Source: Dictyobacter formicarum | GTDB lineage: Bacteria; Chloroflexota; Ktedonobacteria; Ktedonobacterales; Ktedonobacteraceae | NCBI RefSeq assembly: GCF_016587435.1 | Contig: NZ_BNJJ01000042.1 | Span: forward strand, 1-46,249 | Direction of reading: 5' to 3' | DNA length: 46,249 nt | Shown: in pieces, positions 16,847 through 24,192 of the stretch | How the letters are laid out: each line of letters starts with the position of its first letter | Position numbering within the stretch: position 1 is the stretch's first letter | Notes under the pieces: generated by a model | The model's database searches: none | What the model was told of the DNA's origin: nothing | What the model saw: the letters and a program-made list of their open reading frames with translations, nothing else | Position numbers and translations under genes: made by a program

Positions 16847-17263
16847 CTAGCCACCTCCGGGATTCTCTTGCAAGGGTGCGATGACAATAGCTTCGCGTGT
16901 GCTTTCTACTATCGTAACCAGTTCTTCTTGCTCAGCCTGGGGCACGTTGAACTTATCGAGCGTCTGATGAAAGTCATCCATAAAGGCCTCCCACTCGTGG
17001 GAATTGATCATGAGATGCCTGTGGGAGTCACCCATGGAACGCCCGCTGTAGCTTTGTGGGCCACCTGTTGCCGAGCAAACCATTTCAGTCACAAGGTATT
17101 TAAACCCTGCTGGTGACACGCGATGGTGGGCTTCATTCACGTGAGGATTGGCATTTAGCCTTGGATCAACCATGATTCTGTCAATGAAATCATCAACGAC
17201 AGTAGCGACGTTATACACCCCACCGAGTCGATCATAAAGCGTCACTGTTTCTGGGTTTTGCAT
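16847..17263 (-). CDS. Group 1 truncated haemoglobin
   Basis: 138-residue 2-on-2 globin that binds haem, usually for NO detoxification or O2 handling. YDRLGGVYNVATVVDDFIDR is the typical start, DPRLN follows, and the proximal histidine is most likely His81 in MGDSHRHLMI. The B10 position, usually Tyr in group 1, appears to be Ile (FIDR instead of FYDR), which would alter ligand stabilisation. ATG 17263 has AAAAGGGG upstream; the ORF's longer upstream part has no support. It is convergent with the pentapeptide gene. Confidence 0.87.
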   Translation of the reverse strand: MQNPETVTLYDRLGGVYNVATVVDDFIDRIMVDPRLNANPHVNEAHHRVSPAGFKYLVTEMVCSATGGPQSYSGRSMGDSHRHLMINSHEWEAFMDDFHQTLDKFNVPQAEQEELVTIVESTREAIVIAPLQENPGGG

Positions 17264-17557
17264 AGCGATCCCCTTTTCGAAAGTAACAAGATGCACGGAA
17301 TTAGATCGCTCAAAAGATAGTGTACAAGGAAAACACAAATCAGGTTATAGTCTCGAATGGCTATCTAACCCTGATAATAAATTTGCTGATCTCGAATCGT
17401 CAGGTATGGTCCAGATTCTGGGTACTGGCCAGCTTATCGTCTCTTTGCGCTATCTGAATAACGCTTAAAATTGCGATTGCGTAGGTTTTTTATTGTTCTG
17501 CTGGCTGATGAATGGAAACATGATGTCGTTTCTTGAACATTTTCATATGTGAGCGAA

Positions 17558-17675
17558 AAATCGGGCGCAAGGCCCGAACCTATGAGTGTCATTTTCCTTG
17601 ATACATTTCAATGGTCCATGCGATGAAACATTCAACACCCATGATCCCAATAGGTTCGGGCCTTGCGCCCGATTT
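17558..17675. repeat. Inverted pair of REP-like elements, copy 1
   Basis: Two perfect 26-bp inverted copies (17558-17583 and 17650-17675) separated by 66 bp. Each is a small hairpin TCGGGC-CTTGC-GCCCGA preceded by the head ATAGGT; heads face inward. Flanking bases outside the hairpins are also partly complementary. No ORF spans it. The rest of 17264-17962 holds the peroxiredoxin promoter and nothing else that I can name. Confidence 0.75.
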
Positions 17676-17867
17676 GTTCCTTTGACAAGCGATACCGTCC
17701 CCTCGCAGAGGGGATGTTCAAGCCCAAGAGCCATGATCACAGGGGCATCGCCCCAAAAAACTATAACTGTAAGGACTGATCTCCCCCGTTTTTGTAGAGA
17801 TTCCTATTTATGAATAGTAACACGGAACAAAAATTCAGGCTATAAAGGCAAAAAGTTTGCTTCGGTA

Positions 17868-17896
17868 TTGACAATTTAGACAACTATATTTACTAT
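17868..17896 (+). promoter_or_regulatory. Promoter of the peroxiredoxin-like gene
   Basis: TTGACA (17868-17873), 17-bp spacer, TACTAT (17891-17896), 66 bp upstream of the gene. The -35 is a perfect consensus. The spacer and -10 lie inside the inverted repeat of the next entry, so repression by blocking polymerase is expected. Confidence 0.65.
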
Positions 17897-17925
17897 ATGG
17901 ATTGGTAAATATAGTTGTCTAAATT
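17873..17925. promoter_or_regulatory. Operator: 21-bp perfect inverted repeat over the promoter
   Basis: Arms 17873-17893 and 17905-17925 are perfect inverted repeats (core TTTAGACAACTATA) with an 11-bp centre. The AT-rich palindrome covers the -10 and start region. The nearest candidate regulator is the MarR protein encoded at 18557-19039. Confidence 0.65.
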
Positions 17926-17962
17926 TGATATATTTGATATATAAGAAGTTGCCAAGGAAAAT

Positions 17963-18529
17963 ATGATGAAACTACAAACAGGGATGGTTGCGCCTCACTT
18001 TGAGGCGGAGGATGTTTTCGGGGAGCGTATCGATTTACGCGCTTATGAGGGTAAGTTTGTTCTACTTTCTTTCCTGCGCAATGGTGGTTGTGCGCTCTGC
18101 AATTTGCGCGTCCACCAGCTGATAAAGCGTTATCCAGAGCTGTATGCGCATGGATTGGAGATGCTGGCCGTCTTTGAGTCGCCGGTGGCCAGTATCAAGC
18201 AGTATGTGACATCCAGACAGGACGTGCCGTTTCCTATTATTGTTGATCCGGGCGCGCAGCTCTATGATCTGTATGGCGTCGAGGTTTCGCAGGAGAAGGC
18301 GCAGGCCAGCGTGGCCCGGGTTGGAACTCCAGAGATCCAGCAGATGATCCAGGATGCCGCCGCCATTGGCTATGAGCTTACCCATGAGGATGGTGCAAAC
18401 TTTCATCGCATGCCTGCAGACTTTCTGATCGGGCCTGACCAGCGTATCCAGCGGGCTTTCTACTCTGACCTTATCGGCGACCATCTCTCGTTGGCGGAGA
18501 TCGAAGAGGCCCTGAGCGTTCGTAATTGA
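17963..18529 (+). CDS. Peroxiredoxin-like (AhpC/TSA redoxin) protein
   Basis: 188-residue thioredoxin-fold protein. It starts with the redoxin pattern (GMVAPHFEAEDVFGERIDL) and has its active site in FLRNGGCALCNLR, with Cys43 and Cys46 as CXXC. This differs from the TXXC of classical 2-Cys peroxiredoxins, so it may act as a thiol reductase or atypical peroxidase. FLIGPDQRIQRAFYSD near the C-terminus is also typical of the fold. An AAGGA lies before tandem ATG codons (17963, 17966). It is convergent with a MarR gene 27 bp away and sits behind a strong promoter with a palindromic operator, suggesting oxidant- or drug-inducible expression. Confidence 0.82.
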   Translation: MMKLQTGMVAPHFEAEDVFGERIDLRAYEGKFVLLSFLRNGGCALCNLRVHQLIKRYPELYAHGLEMLAVFESPVASIKQYVTSRQDVPFPIIVDPGAQLYDLYGVEVSQEKAQASVARVGTPEIQQMIQDAAAIGYELTHEDGANFHRMPADFLIGPDQRIQRAFYSDLIGDHLSLAEIEEALSVRN

Positions 18530-18556
18530 AAAAGCAACAATAATAATGATCGGAGG

Positions 18557-19039
18557 TTATTTTACGTCGTCTCTTTCGTCTTCGATATGCGTTAGCAGAT
18601 CGTTGAGTGTTTCGCGGAGTTGCTCATAGCGTTCTTTGCCCAGGATATCAATGAATTCCGTCTCGATTTCGCCTTTGAGCTCGTAGGCATCGCGGAGAAA
18701 GCGCCAGCCCATCTCTGTGAAGGTGATCAGCACCGCGCGCCGATCGGTCGGGTCTGCGGCGCTGGCGATATAGCCTTTTTCCGCCAGGTCTGCTACCAGG
18801 TGTCCAGCGGCCTGCTTGGTTATGTGCATGCGCTCCGCCAGCGTCGTGATGCGCGTTCCCTCGGTATCGAGGTGAGAGATGAGGGTCGCGTGGGCCGGCG
18901 CCAGTCCTGTGTGTCCGCGTGCCGCTAGCTTACGCACCGATAGCGCCACAAAGGCGCGATGTGCGCGCCAGAAATATCTACCGATATTCTCCTGTCGTCT
19001 CTGTACCAGCGCATCGTACTGGCCTGCATCTTCGCTCAT
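18557..19039 (-). CDS. MarR-family transcriptional regulator
   Basis: 160 residues. The winged helix is visible: LAPAHATLISHLDTEG, RITTLAERMHITKQAAGHLV, and the wing around SAADPTDRRAVLITFTEMG. A long C-terminal helix completes the dimer interface (ILGKERYEQLRETLNDLL). AGGAG precedes the ATG. It is convergent with the peroxiredoxin-like gene and is a candidate for the operator at 17873-17925; its own upstream region shows only an AT-rich ATATC direct repeat, not the same site. Confidence 0.85.
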   Translation of the reverse strand: MSEDAGQYDALVQRRQENIGRYFWRAHRAFVALSVRKLAARGHTGLAPAHATLISHLDTEGTRITTLAERMHITKQAAGHLVADLAEKGYIASAADPTDRRAVLITFTEMGWRFLRDAYELKGEIETEFIDILGKERYEQLRETLNDLLTHIEDERDDVK

Positions 19040-19190
19040 GCTATTTACTTTCTCCTGGTCTGCTTTTCTCAGAATATCAAATAATATCTAGAATTTCGCA
19101 ACCTTGTATAGCACGACCAGGGCCGTTTGCCTGAGGTTTCAGTCCTTCTCTCAAGAAGACGGCCTCTTCTATCGAGAGACGAAAAGGTGC

Positions 19191-19829
19191 TCAATCGCCT
19201 CGCTTGATCTGGTGGGCTGCCAGGAAGAATGAGACACAGGCATCGACATGCTGCTCGATTATCTCTTTGGTGGGAACGGGTCCCACGCCCAGGCGCGCGC
19301 GCTCGATGAGCGGCCCTTGCAGCAGGGTTAAAAAAGCCTGCGCTGAGAAGTCAGGATCGGGAATGTGCAGGCGCCCCTGTTGATCGAGTTCCTGGAAGTA
19401 CTGGCTTAGCCTATCCCGTACCTTCTCAACGTTCAACTGATAATACATGCGCCCCACTTCTGGGAAGTGTTCCATCGCACCCAGGATGACCTGATAAAGA
19501 GCGACCTCATCTGGATTGAGGGCATAGGCGAGCCGTAGCTGTCCCAGGCGACGCAGCACCTCTGCAGGATCTTCCTGCCATAACATTTTTTGTTTTTTGT
19601 TCTCTTTCGGGCTGCACAGATATTGAATCACCGCCTGGAAAAGGACATCCTTCCCGCGAAAATGGCGATAGAGGGTCATAATGGAAACGCCAGCCTGGGC
19701 CGCCACCATTTCCATTGTTGTGTTGGCATAGCCATGTTGCAGAAACAGGGCCCTGGCCGCCACTTTAATGGCTTCTTGTTTGCGCTCAAGCAGACGAGCC
19801 TTGGGGTGATCCTCAGACCACGTGCGCAT
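19191..19829 (-). CDS. TetR-family transcriptional regulator
   Basis: 212 residues. The N-terminal HTH is clear: ARALFLQHGYANTTMEMVAA, AGVSIMTLYRHFRGKDVLFQ (about residues 25-65). The ligand-binding C-terminal part (YYQLNVEKVRDRLSQYFQEL) resembles the AefR-type subgroup. It is divergent from the LLM oxidoreductase gene across a 193-bp gap that holds a palindrome overlapping the LLM promoter, so it probably represses that gene. Confidence 0.87.
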   Translation of the reverse strand: MRTWSEDHPKARLLERKQEAIKVAARALFLQHGYANTTMEMVAAQAGVSIMTLYRHFRGKDVLFQAVIQYLCSPKENKKQKMLWQEDPAEVLRRLGQLRLAYALNPDEVALYQVILGAMEHFPEVGRMYYQLNVEKVRDRLSQYFQELDQQGRLHIPDPDFSAQAFLTLLQGPLIERARLGVGPVPTKEIIEQHVDACVSFFLAAHQIKRGD

Positions 19830-19924
19830 GCTCTTCCTCCGTTCTTCATCGCTGGATTGGATCTATTCTGCTTGTCGCGGAACAGATGATACGAGAGATT
19901 CTATTCTAACATATTTTCTTGTTC

Positions 19925-19968
19925 TTGACCTGCTCGATCTGTAATGATACGATAGGTTATCATATCGT
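19925..19968 (+). promoter_or_regulatory. LLM promoter with overlapping TetR-type operator
   Basis: TTGACC (19925-19930), 17-bp spacer, TACGAT (19948-19953). The -10 lies inside an imperfect palindrome (19944-19953 and 19959-19968, 8 of 10 positions matched, 5-bp centre). The placement fits repression by the divergent TetR protein. Confidence 0.6.
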
Positions 19969-20022
19969 TTGAGATTGAGCGAGGACATAATCTTATCTGA
20001 AAATGGAAAAGAGGTATCTGGC

Positions 20023-20979
20023 ATGACAATGAAATTTAGTGTGATCTTACCTAATGGCGCAACTAATGAACTGGCTGGCATGAAAGATCCTGTAGAGGCC
20101 TATGAGTCTATGACGCGCGTGGCTCAGACCGCCGAGGAGGTGGGCTTCGATGCTCTGTGGGTGTCCGATGTCTTTTGGCCCGGCGACTTTTCCGGGGTAG
20201 ATGTATCACAGGAGTTTCTTTTCGAGTGCTGGAGCACGATGGCTGCGCTGGCGCGCGACACGCAGCGTGTGCGCATCGGTCAGCTTGTCTCTGGCAATCT
20301 GTTTCGCTCCCCGGCGCTGCTGGCGAAGATGGCCAGTACCATCGATGTGATGAGCCACGGCCGACTTACGGTGGGGATCGGCTCGGGCTCGCCCGCCCTT
20401 GAGGCTCAGGCGCGCGCCTATGGCTATGATTATCCTGATGTGCCTGTGCGATCGCGGCAATTGCGCGAAGCGGTCCAGATCCTCCTGGCCATGTGGACGC
20501 AGGAAGAGGCTACCTTTGAAGGAAAGTTTTATACGGTGCGGGGCGCCATCAATCAGCCCAAAGGGGTTCAGCGGCCTCATATTCCTCTGCTAATTGCTGG
20601 CAATGGTGAGCAAGTCACACTCAAGCTGGTGGCACAGTATGATGATGCCTGTAACATTCACGGCGATCCAGCCACGCTCAAGAACAAGTTCGCGGTGCTC
20701 AAAGCGCATTGCGAGAGCGTGGGCCGCGACTACCAGAGCATTTATCGTACCTCGGGGTCGTATTGTATCATCGCGGATACCGATGAGCAGGCGCTGGCGA
20801 AAGCGTCCGCGAGCGTACGAGCCGTCTTCGGTGATGCCGCGCTGATTGGCAGTCCCGCCACGATTCGCGACCGTATTGCTGCCTATGAAGATGCGGGCGT
20901 GCAGGAGCTCATGCTCCGATTCCCAGGCCTTAACCAGCAGGATGCGATTCGGCGCTTCGCGCAAGAGTTCATTGCCTGA
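20023..20979 (+). CDS. LLM-class flavin- or F420-dependent oxidoreductase
   Basis: 318-residue TIM-barrel oxidoreductase of the luciferase-like family. Features: MKFSVILPNG at the start, GFDALWVSDVFWPGDFSG, TQRVRIGQLVSGNLFRSPAL, HGRLTVGIGSGSPALEAQA, and the C-terminal LIGSPATIRDRIAAYEDAGV. ATG 20023 has AAAGAGG upstream; a TTG start at 19969 would overlap the promoter region and is rejected. It is divergent from TetR. Cofactor (FMN or F420) and substrate are not decided by these motifs. A remnant at 40968-41183 ends with the same type of C-terminus. Confidence 0.88.
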   Translation: MTMKFSVILPNGATNELAGMKDPVEAYESMTRVAQTAEEVGFDALWVSDVFWPGDFSGVDVSQEFLFECWSTMAALARDTQRVRIGQLVSGNLFRSPALLAKMASTIDVMSHGRLTVGIGSGSPALEAQARAYGYDYPDVPVRSRQLREAVQILLAMWTQEEATFEGKFYTVRGAINQPKGVQRPHIPLLIAGNGEQVTLKLVAQYDDACNIHGDPATLKNKFAVLKAHCESVGRDYQSIYRTSGSYCIIADTDEQALAKASASVRAVFGDAALIGSPATIRDRIAAYEDAGVQELMLRFPGLNQQDAIRRFAQEFIA

Positions 20980-21149
20980 TTGTTTGCTCCTGATCTAAGG
21001 AGCTTCTTGCAGGTGAATGCTACCCTGTTACGATACGTTTGCTCTGCTCCTTGCCATTGTTAGCAATGGTCATATGTTGTTTTATTCACTATATTGCTGC
21101 ATTAAGTGTATTGATGTGGGATAATAGAATAAAATTATAAGGATCTTTC

Positions 21150-22454
21150 ATGGATCATCTTAGTCCTCCATCATCGTTTGAGCAGACCACTGTTTATAAG
21201 ATCGCGTCCACCTGGATAAATCCGAGCGAGGACCAGGAAGTGCTTGAGTTGTTGTTGACTCTCACTCACCCGGACCCTGAATGCCGCCGCGAAACGGTCA
21301 ATCAAATGGCACAACGGCGAGATGAGCAAGTGCGAGTGCCGCTACTGGTGGCTCTATCCGATGTGGATAGTCGTGTGCGGTCGGTAGCTGCATACGCGCT
21401 GATCTTCAACAGGGATGCACGTGCGGTGGAACCACTGATTGCTGTTCTGCGCGACGCGAAGGCCCAAAGTTCAGCGTCGCTCGCGCTGGGTTTGCTGCAT
21501 GATTATCGCGCGGTAGAGCCGCTGCTGGCAGTCTTCCAGGAGGAAATTGCTCGCCGTCGATCAGAGGCAGCAGCGAGAGGGGCGCTGCTCGTTCCAACAC
21601 ACGATCTGGAGATGATGATCGGTGCCCTGGCAATGCTTGGGGACCCGCGTGCGGTAGAACCGCTCATTGCCGTCCTGCCCGGCACCTCCTGGTACATGCA
21701 GGATAAGGTAGCACGCGCGCTGGGTCAATTACAAGACCGGCGCGCGGTAGAGCCGCTGCTGGCCGCTTTGCAAGAGACACTCGCGCGTGTCTCACAAGCA
21801 GCACGTCAGCATGAGAAGCTGTCAGACCTGCCCGAGGGCCTGTTTTGGGCGTTGGGAGAATTTAAAGAGCGGCGCGCTGTGGAACCGCTGCTGGCCCTTC
21901 TGGCGCATATCAGTCTGTCGATGTGGGATCGGAAAAAGGTCATCTATGCTCTGAGCCTGCTTGGTGATGTCCGGGCCGTAGAGCCGTTGTGTGCCGTGTT
22001 GGGTGAGAAATCCCTTGTTCTGCGCCTGGCGGCGGCCAGGGCGCTTGGACTGTTAGGCGATCCAGCAGCCATTGAGGTGCTCTGTACGGCGCTCACGGCG
22101 CGATCCGGACACCTGCGCGCGGCCGCCGCCAGGGCACTGGGTCAGATCTGTGACGCCCGGGCGATAGATCCGCTGCTGTCCGTTGTGCAAGATAGCCGCA
22201 TATCGGTGCGCCAGGCAGCGCTCGGAGCCCTTTGCCAGGTGGGGGATGGCCGGGCGCTTGAACCGCTCATCAAGCTTTTGCAGCAAGGTTCAACATCGCA
22301 GCGTAGGGCCGCCGCCAAAGCGCTGGCCAGGATTGGGAACGCTCGTGCTGCAAAGCCACTCGCCGCCGTCCTTCACGATCCAGACCCGAGGGTCCGAACT
22401 GCCGTTCGTAAAGCACTGGACAGGCTCAGCCCGCCTCAGGATGAGCACAGGTAA
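21150..22454 (+). CDS. HEAT-repeat protein
   Basis: 434 residues made of about eleven HEAT-like (PBS-lyase type) repeats of roughly 30 residues, each with the pattern D.RAVEPLLAVL followed by a second helix (for example LGDPRAVEPLIAVLPG, KERRAVEPLLALL, DARAIDPLLSVVQD). This gives a curved alpha-solenoid for protein binding. No catalytic residues, signal peptide or membrane segment are seen. AAGGATC precedes the ATG. The gene stands alone; its partner is unknown. Confidence 0.85.
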   Translation: MDHLSPPSSFEQTTVYKIASTWINPSEDQEVLELLLTLTHPDPECRRETVNQMAQRRDEQVRVPLLVALSDVDSRVRSVAAYALIFNRDARAVEPLIAVLRDAKAQSSASLALGLLHDYRAVEPLLAVFQEEIARRRSEAAARGALLVPTHDLEMMIGALAMLGDPRAVEPLIAVLPGTSWYMQDKVARALGQLQDRRAVEPLLAALQETLARVSQAARQHEKLSDLPEGLFWALGEFKERRAVEPLLALLAHISLSMWDRKKVIYALSLLGDVRAVEPLCAVLGEKSLVLRLAAARALGLLGDPAAIEVLCTALTARSGHLRAAAARALGQICDARAIDPLLSVVQDSRISVRQAALGALCQVGDGRALEPLIKLLQQGSTSQRRAAAKALARIGNARAAKPLAAVLHDPDPRVRTAVRKALDRLSPPQDEHR

Positions 22455-22682
22455 GGCGTCGCATATCTTTAATCACTCCCGAGCAAGACGCATGATGGCA
22501 CCACGCACGCATGGTAGACCCATGTAAAAAGAGCAAGATCGGAGAAGTTTTGTCCCCCTTTCTGCGCTACACTGTTGCTTGTCGAGCACATCCACTTTGT
22601 TCATGATGAAACGAAGAGATGCATAACCCCACTTGCTATGAGCATGAGTGCTGACTCGATAAAGAAAAAAGAGGTGGAAACA

Positions 22683-23084
22683 ATGATTCACAGAATAGTC
22701 GCGACGGTATTGTTCGTACGAGATCTGGCCAGATGTACGACATTTTATCAAGACACGCTCGGGCTTCAGATGACATATAACGATTCCGTTTCTGTCACTT
22801 TTCAATTGGGAGACCAGTATGTTCTCCTGCTGGAGATCTCATCCGCCGCACAACTGATCGGTGTGGAGACCAGTGCACTGAAGATCGAAGGAGGACCCCG
22901 GGGGCTGCTGGCCGTTGGTGTTGAGGATGTCGATGCCGTATACGAGGCGTTCAAGGCAAAGGGAGTCACGTTTCTCAGACCCCCAACCAATCAGCCCTGG
23001 GGGCTGCGTACAGCGCACTTTTCCGATCCCGAAGGCAACCTCTGGGAGATTAACCAGTCCATTGAATCGAAGCCAGAGAATTAA
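22683..23084 (+). CDS. VOC-family (glyoxalase/bleomycin resistance-like) protein
   Basis: 133 residues with two beta-alpha-beta-beta-beta modules. Module 1: IVATVLFVRDLARCTTFYQDTL, LQMTYNDSVSVTFQLGDQYVLLL. Module 2: GVEDVDAVYEAFKAKGVTFLRPP, GLRTAHFSDPEGNLWEINQ, the last being a common VOC end with a metal-ligand Glu. VOC proteins are dioxygenases, isomerases or drug-binding proteins. Start is ATG 22683 with GAGGTGG upstream; the longer upstream frame has no support. A strong hairpin follows the stop. Confidence 0.85.
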   Translation: MIHRIVATVLFVRDLARCTTFYQDTLGLQMTYNDSVSVTFQLGDQYVLLLEISSAAQLIGVETSALKIEGGPRGLLAVGVEDVDAVYEAFKAKGVTFLRPPTNQPWGLRTAHFSDPEGNLWEINQSIESKPEN

Positions 23085-23127
23085 GCGAAGTCGCGATGGC
23101 CAAAGAACGAGGCCATCGCGGCTTCGC
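23085..23127. terminator. Strong hairpin between convergent genes
   Basis: 17-bp stem (23085-23101 with 23111-23127, one G-U pair) with a 9-nt loop, starting at the base after the VOC stop codon. No T-tract follows in either direction, so it may protect mRNA ends or stop transcription only partly. Confidence 0.5.
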
Positions 23128-23176
23128 GGGTAAATGCCCGAAGTGAGATTTGCCCACCAGTCGGCCTGGGTGAAGC

Positions 23177-23644
23177 TCAGATGCCTTCTGGTGGAACGGA
23201 CATGGAATCTTCGGCGAGTACCTTAGCCATGCGCTGCCCAACAATGCGGCCCCAGCCCTGGCTCATCATTTTGTATCCCAACTGTTGAAGTGGATGATTA
23301 GGATCGAACCCAGCATGTTCCAGGAACAGGTGAGTCCCGTTGCCTTCAGGTTCTAGACGCCAGGTCACGGTCGAGTTCAGTCCATTCTCCTCTCCGCGAT
23401 CGACCCAACTGATGCGTAATCTTCGTTCCACCTCAAAGTCAAGCACCTCACAATAAACTGTGCCTCCGAACGAGACTGCGGGAATGGGAAAGTTTTTGAA
23501 CGTGAAATGATGTCCAACGGCAAGTCGAAAGTCGTTTGGCATCAGCCACCGAGCTAGCAGATCTGGATCAGTTAACGCTTTCCAGACCTGGGTTGGCGGA
23601 TAGGGTAGAAACTGGTCGGTGCGAATGGTACAAAAGTCAGTCAT
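23177..23644 (-). CDS. SRPBCC (AHSA1-type) domain protein
   Basis: 155-residue START-like fold with a ligand pocket. It opens with FLPYPPTQVWKALTDPDLLARWLMP, the usual AHSA1 start, and ends with a long helix (YKMMSQGWGRIVGQRMAKVL). ATG 23644 overlaps the end of the upstream arsR-type gene by 8 bp and has GAGGAG before it, so translation is coupled. ArsR-SRPBCC pairs are frequent in Chloroflexi and Actinobacteria; the SRPBCC partner probably binds or carries the inducer or a related hydrophobic compound. Confidence 0.85.
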   Translation of the reverse strand: MTDFCTIRTDQFLPYPPTQVWKALTDPDLLARWLMPNDFRLAVGHHFTFKNFPIPAVSFGGTVYCEVLDFEVERRLRISWVDRGEENGLNSTVTWRLEPEGNGTHLFLEHAGFDPNHPLQQLGYKMMSQGWGRIVGQRMAKVLAEDSMSVPPEGI

Positions 23645-23963
23645 GGTTCTCCTCTGCAAGTAATACCTCTAAGTTGGCGATCCGGTCCTTCCAGAACTGT
23701 TCGTAGGGTGCTAACCACTCCTGAAGCTCTTGAAGCAGAGCTCCTTGTAAGGAGTAATAGCGCTGTCGTCCCTGCTTTTGTTCGCTGACTAACCCAACAT
23801 CCCGAAGCACTTTCAGATGTTCCGAGATACTCGGCCGTTGCATGGCAAAGTGGTTCGCCAGTTGCTGAACGGGCTGTTGCCCTTCGTCGCGAAGCAGACG
23901 CAAGAGTTCCCGTCGCGTCGGGTTGGCTAGAGCGGCGAAAACCTCATCAATGGGATCGCTCAT
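23637..23963 (-). CDS. ArsR-family transcriptional regulator
   Basis: 108-residue winged-helix repressor: VFAALANPTRRELLRLLRDE, QLANHFAMQRPSISEHLKVL, VGLVSEQKQGRQRYYSLQG. No metal-binding CXC motif is present, so it is not a classical metalloid sensor. Start is ATG 23963 with AGAGGAGG upstream. It is the first gene of a two-gene operon with the SRPBCC protein, and two palindromes at 23991-24050 suit autoregulation. Confidence 0.87.
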   Translation of the reverse strand: MSDPIDEVFAALANPTRRELLRLLRDEGQQPVQQLANHFAMQRPSISEHLKVLRDVGLVSEQKQGRQRYYSLQGALLQELQEWLAPYEQFWKDRIANLEVLLAEENHD

Positions 23964-23990
23964 ACGTCGCCTCCTCTTTGGATCTGGATG

Positions 23991-24057
23991 ATTGGTAGGA
24001 TATTTCCTACCAATTTGAGTTGCCCTCATTATACGTAGGAATGTTCCTACTCGTCAA
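23991..24057 (-). promoter_or_regulatory. ArsR-SRPBCC promoter with two operators
   Basis: Minus-strand promoter TTGACG (24052-24057), 18-bp spacer, perfect TATAAT (24028-24033). Operator 2, GTAGGAA-TG-TTCCTAC (24035-24050), fills the spacer. Operator 1, with 10-bp arms ATTGGTAGGA/TCCTACCAAT (23991-24000, 24005-24014), lies downstream of the start site. The centres are 40 bp apart, near four helical turns. The shared half-site GTAGGA is the likely ArsR recognition element. Confidence 0.75.
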
Positions 24058-24058
24058 G

Positions 24059-24090
24059 TGCCCCATTTGGGCTGGGTTCCAAATGGGGCA
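24059..24090. repeat. Inverted repeat between the P450 and arsR genes
   Basis: Perfect 12-bp arms TGCCCCATTTGG / CCAAATGGGGCA (24059-24070, 24079-24090) with an 8-bp loop. It abuts the -35 of the arsR promoter and lies 100 bp past the P450 stop, so it could end P450 transcription; no T-tract is present. A weaker hairpin (AAGGC/GCCTT) lies at 24111-24124. Confidence 0.45.
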
Positions 24091-24192
24091 CCTGGAGATT
24101 TTGGTTTCAAAAGGCTTGTGCCTTCTTTTACAACTATAGGACCAGGCTAACTGACTGCCTGTTCTGTAGTGGGCCAATCGGCCCGGCAGCTT

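Noticed and set aside
17558..17675. CRISPR array
   Set aside because: Only two copies, inverted, self-complementary and with no spacer series; no cas genes.
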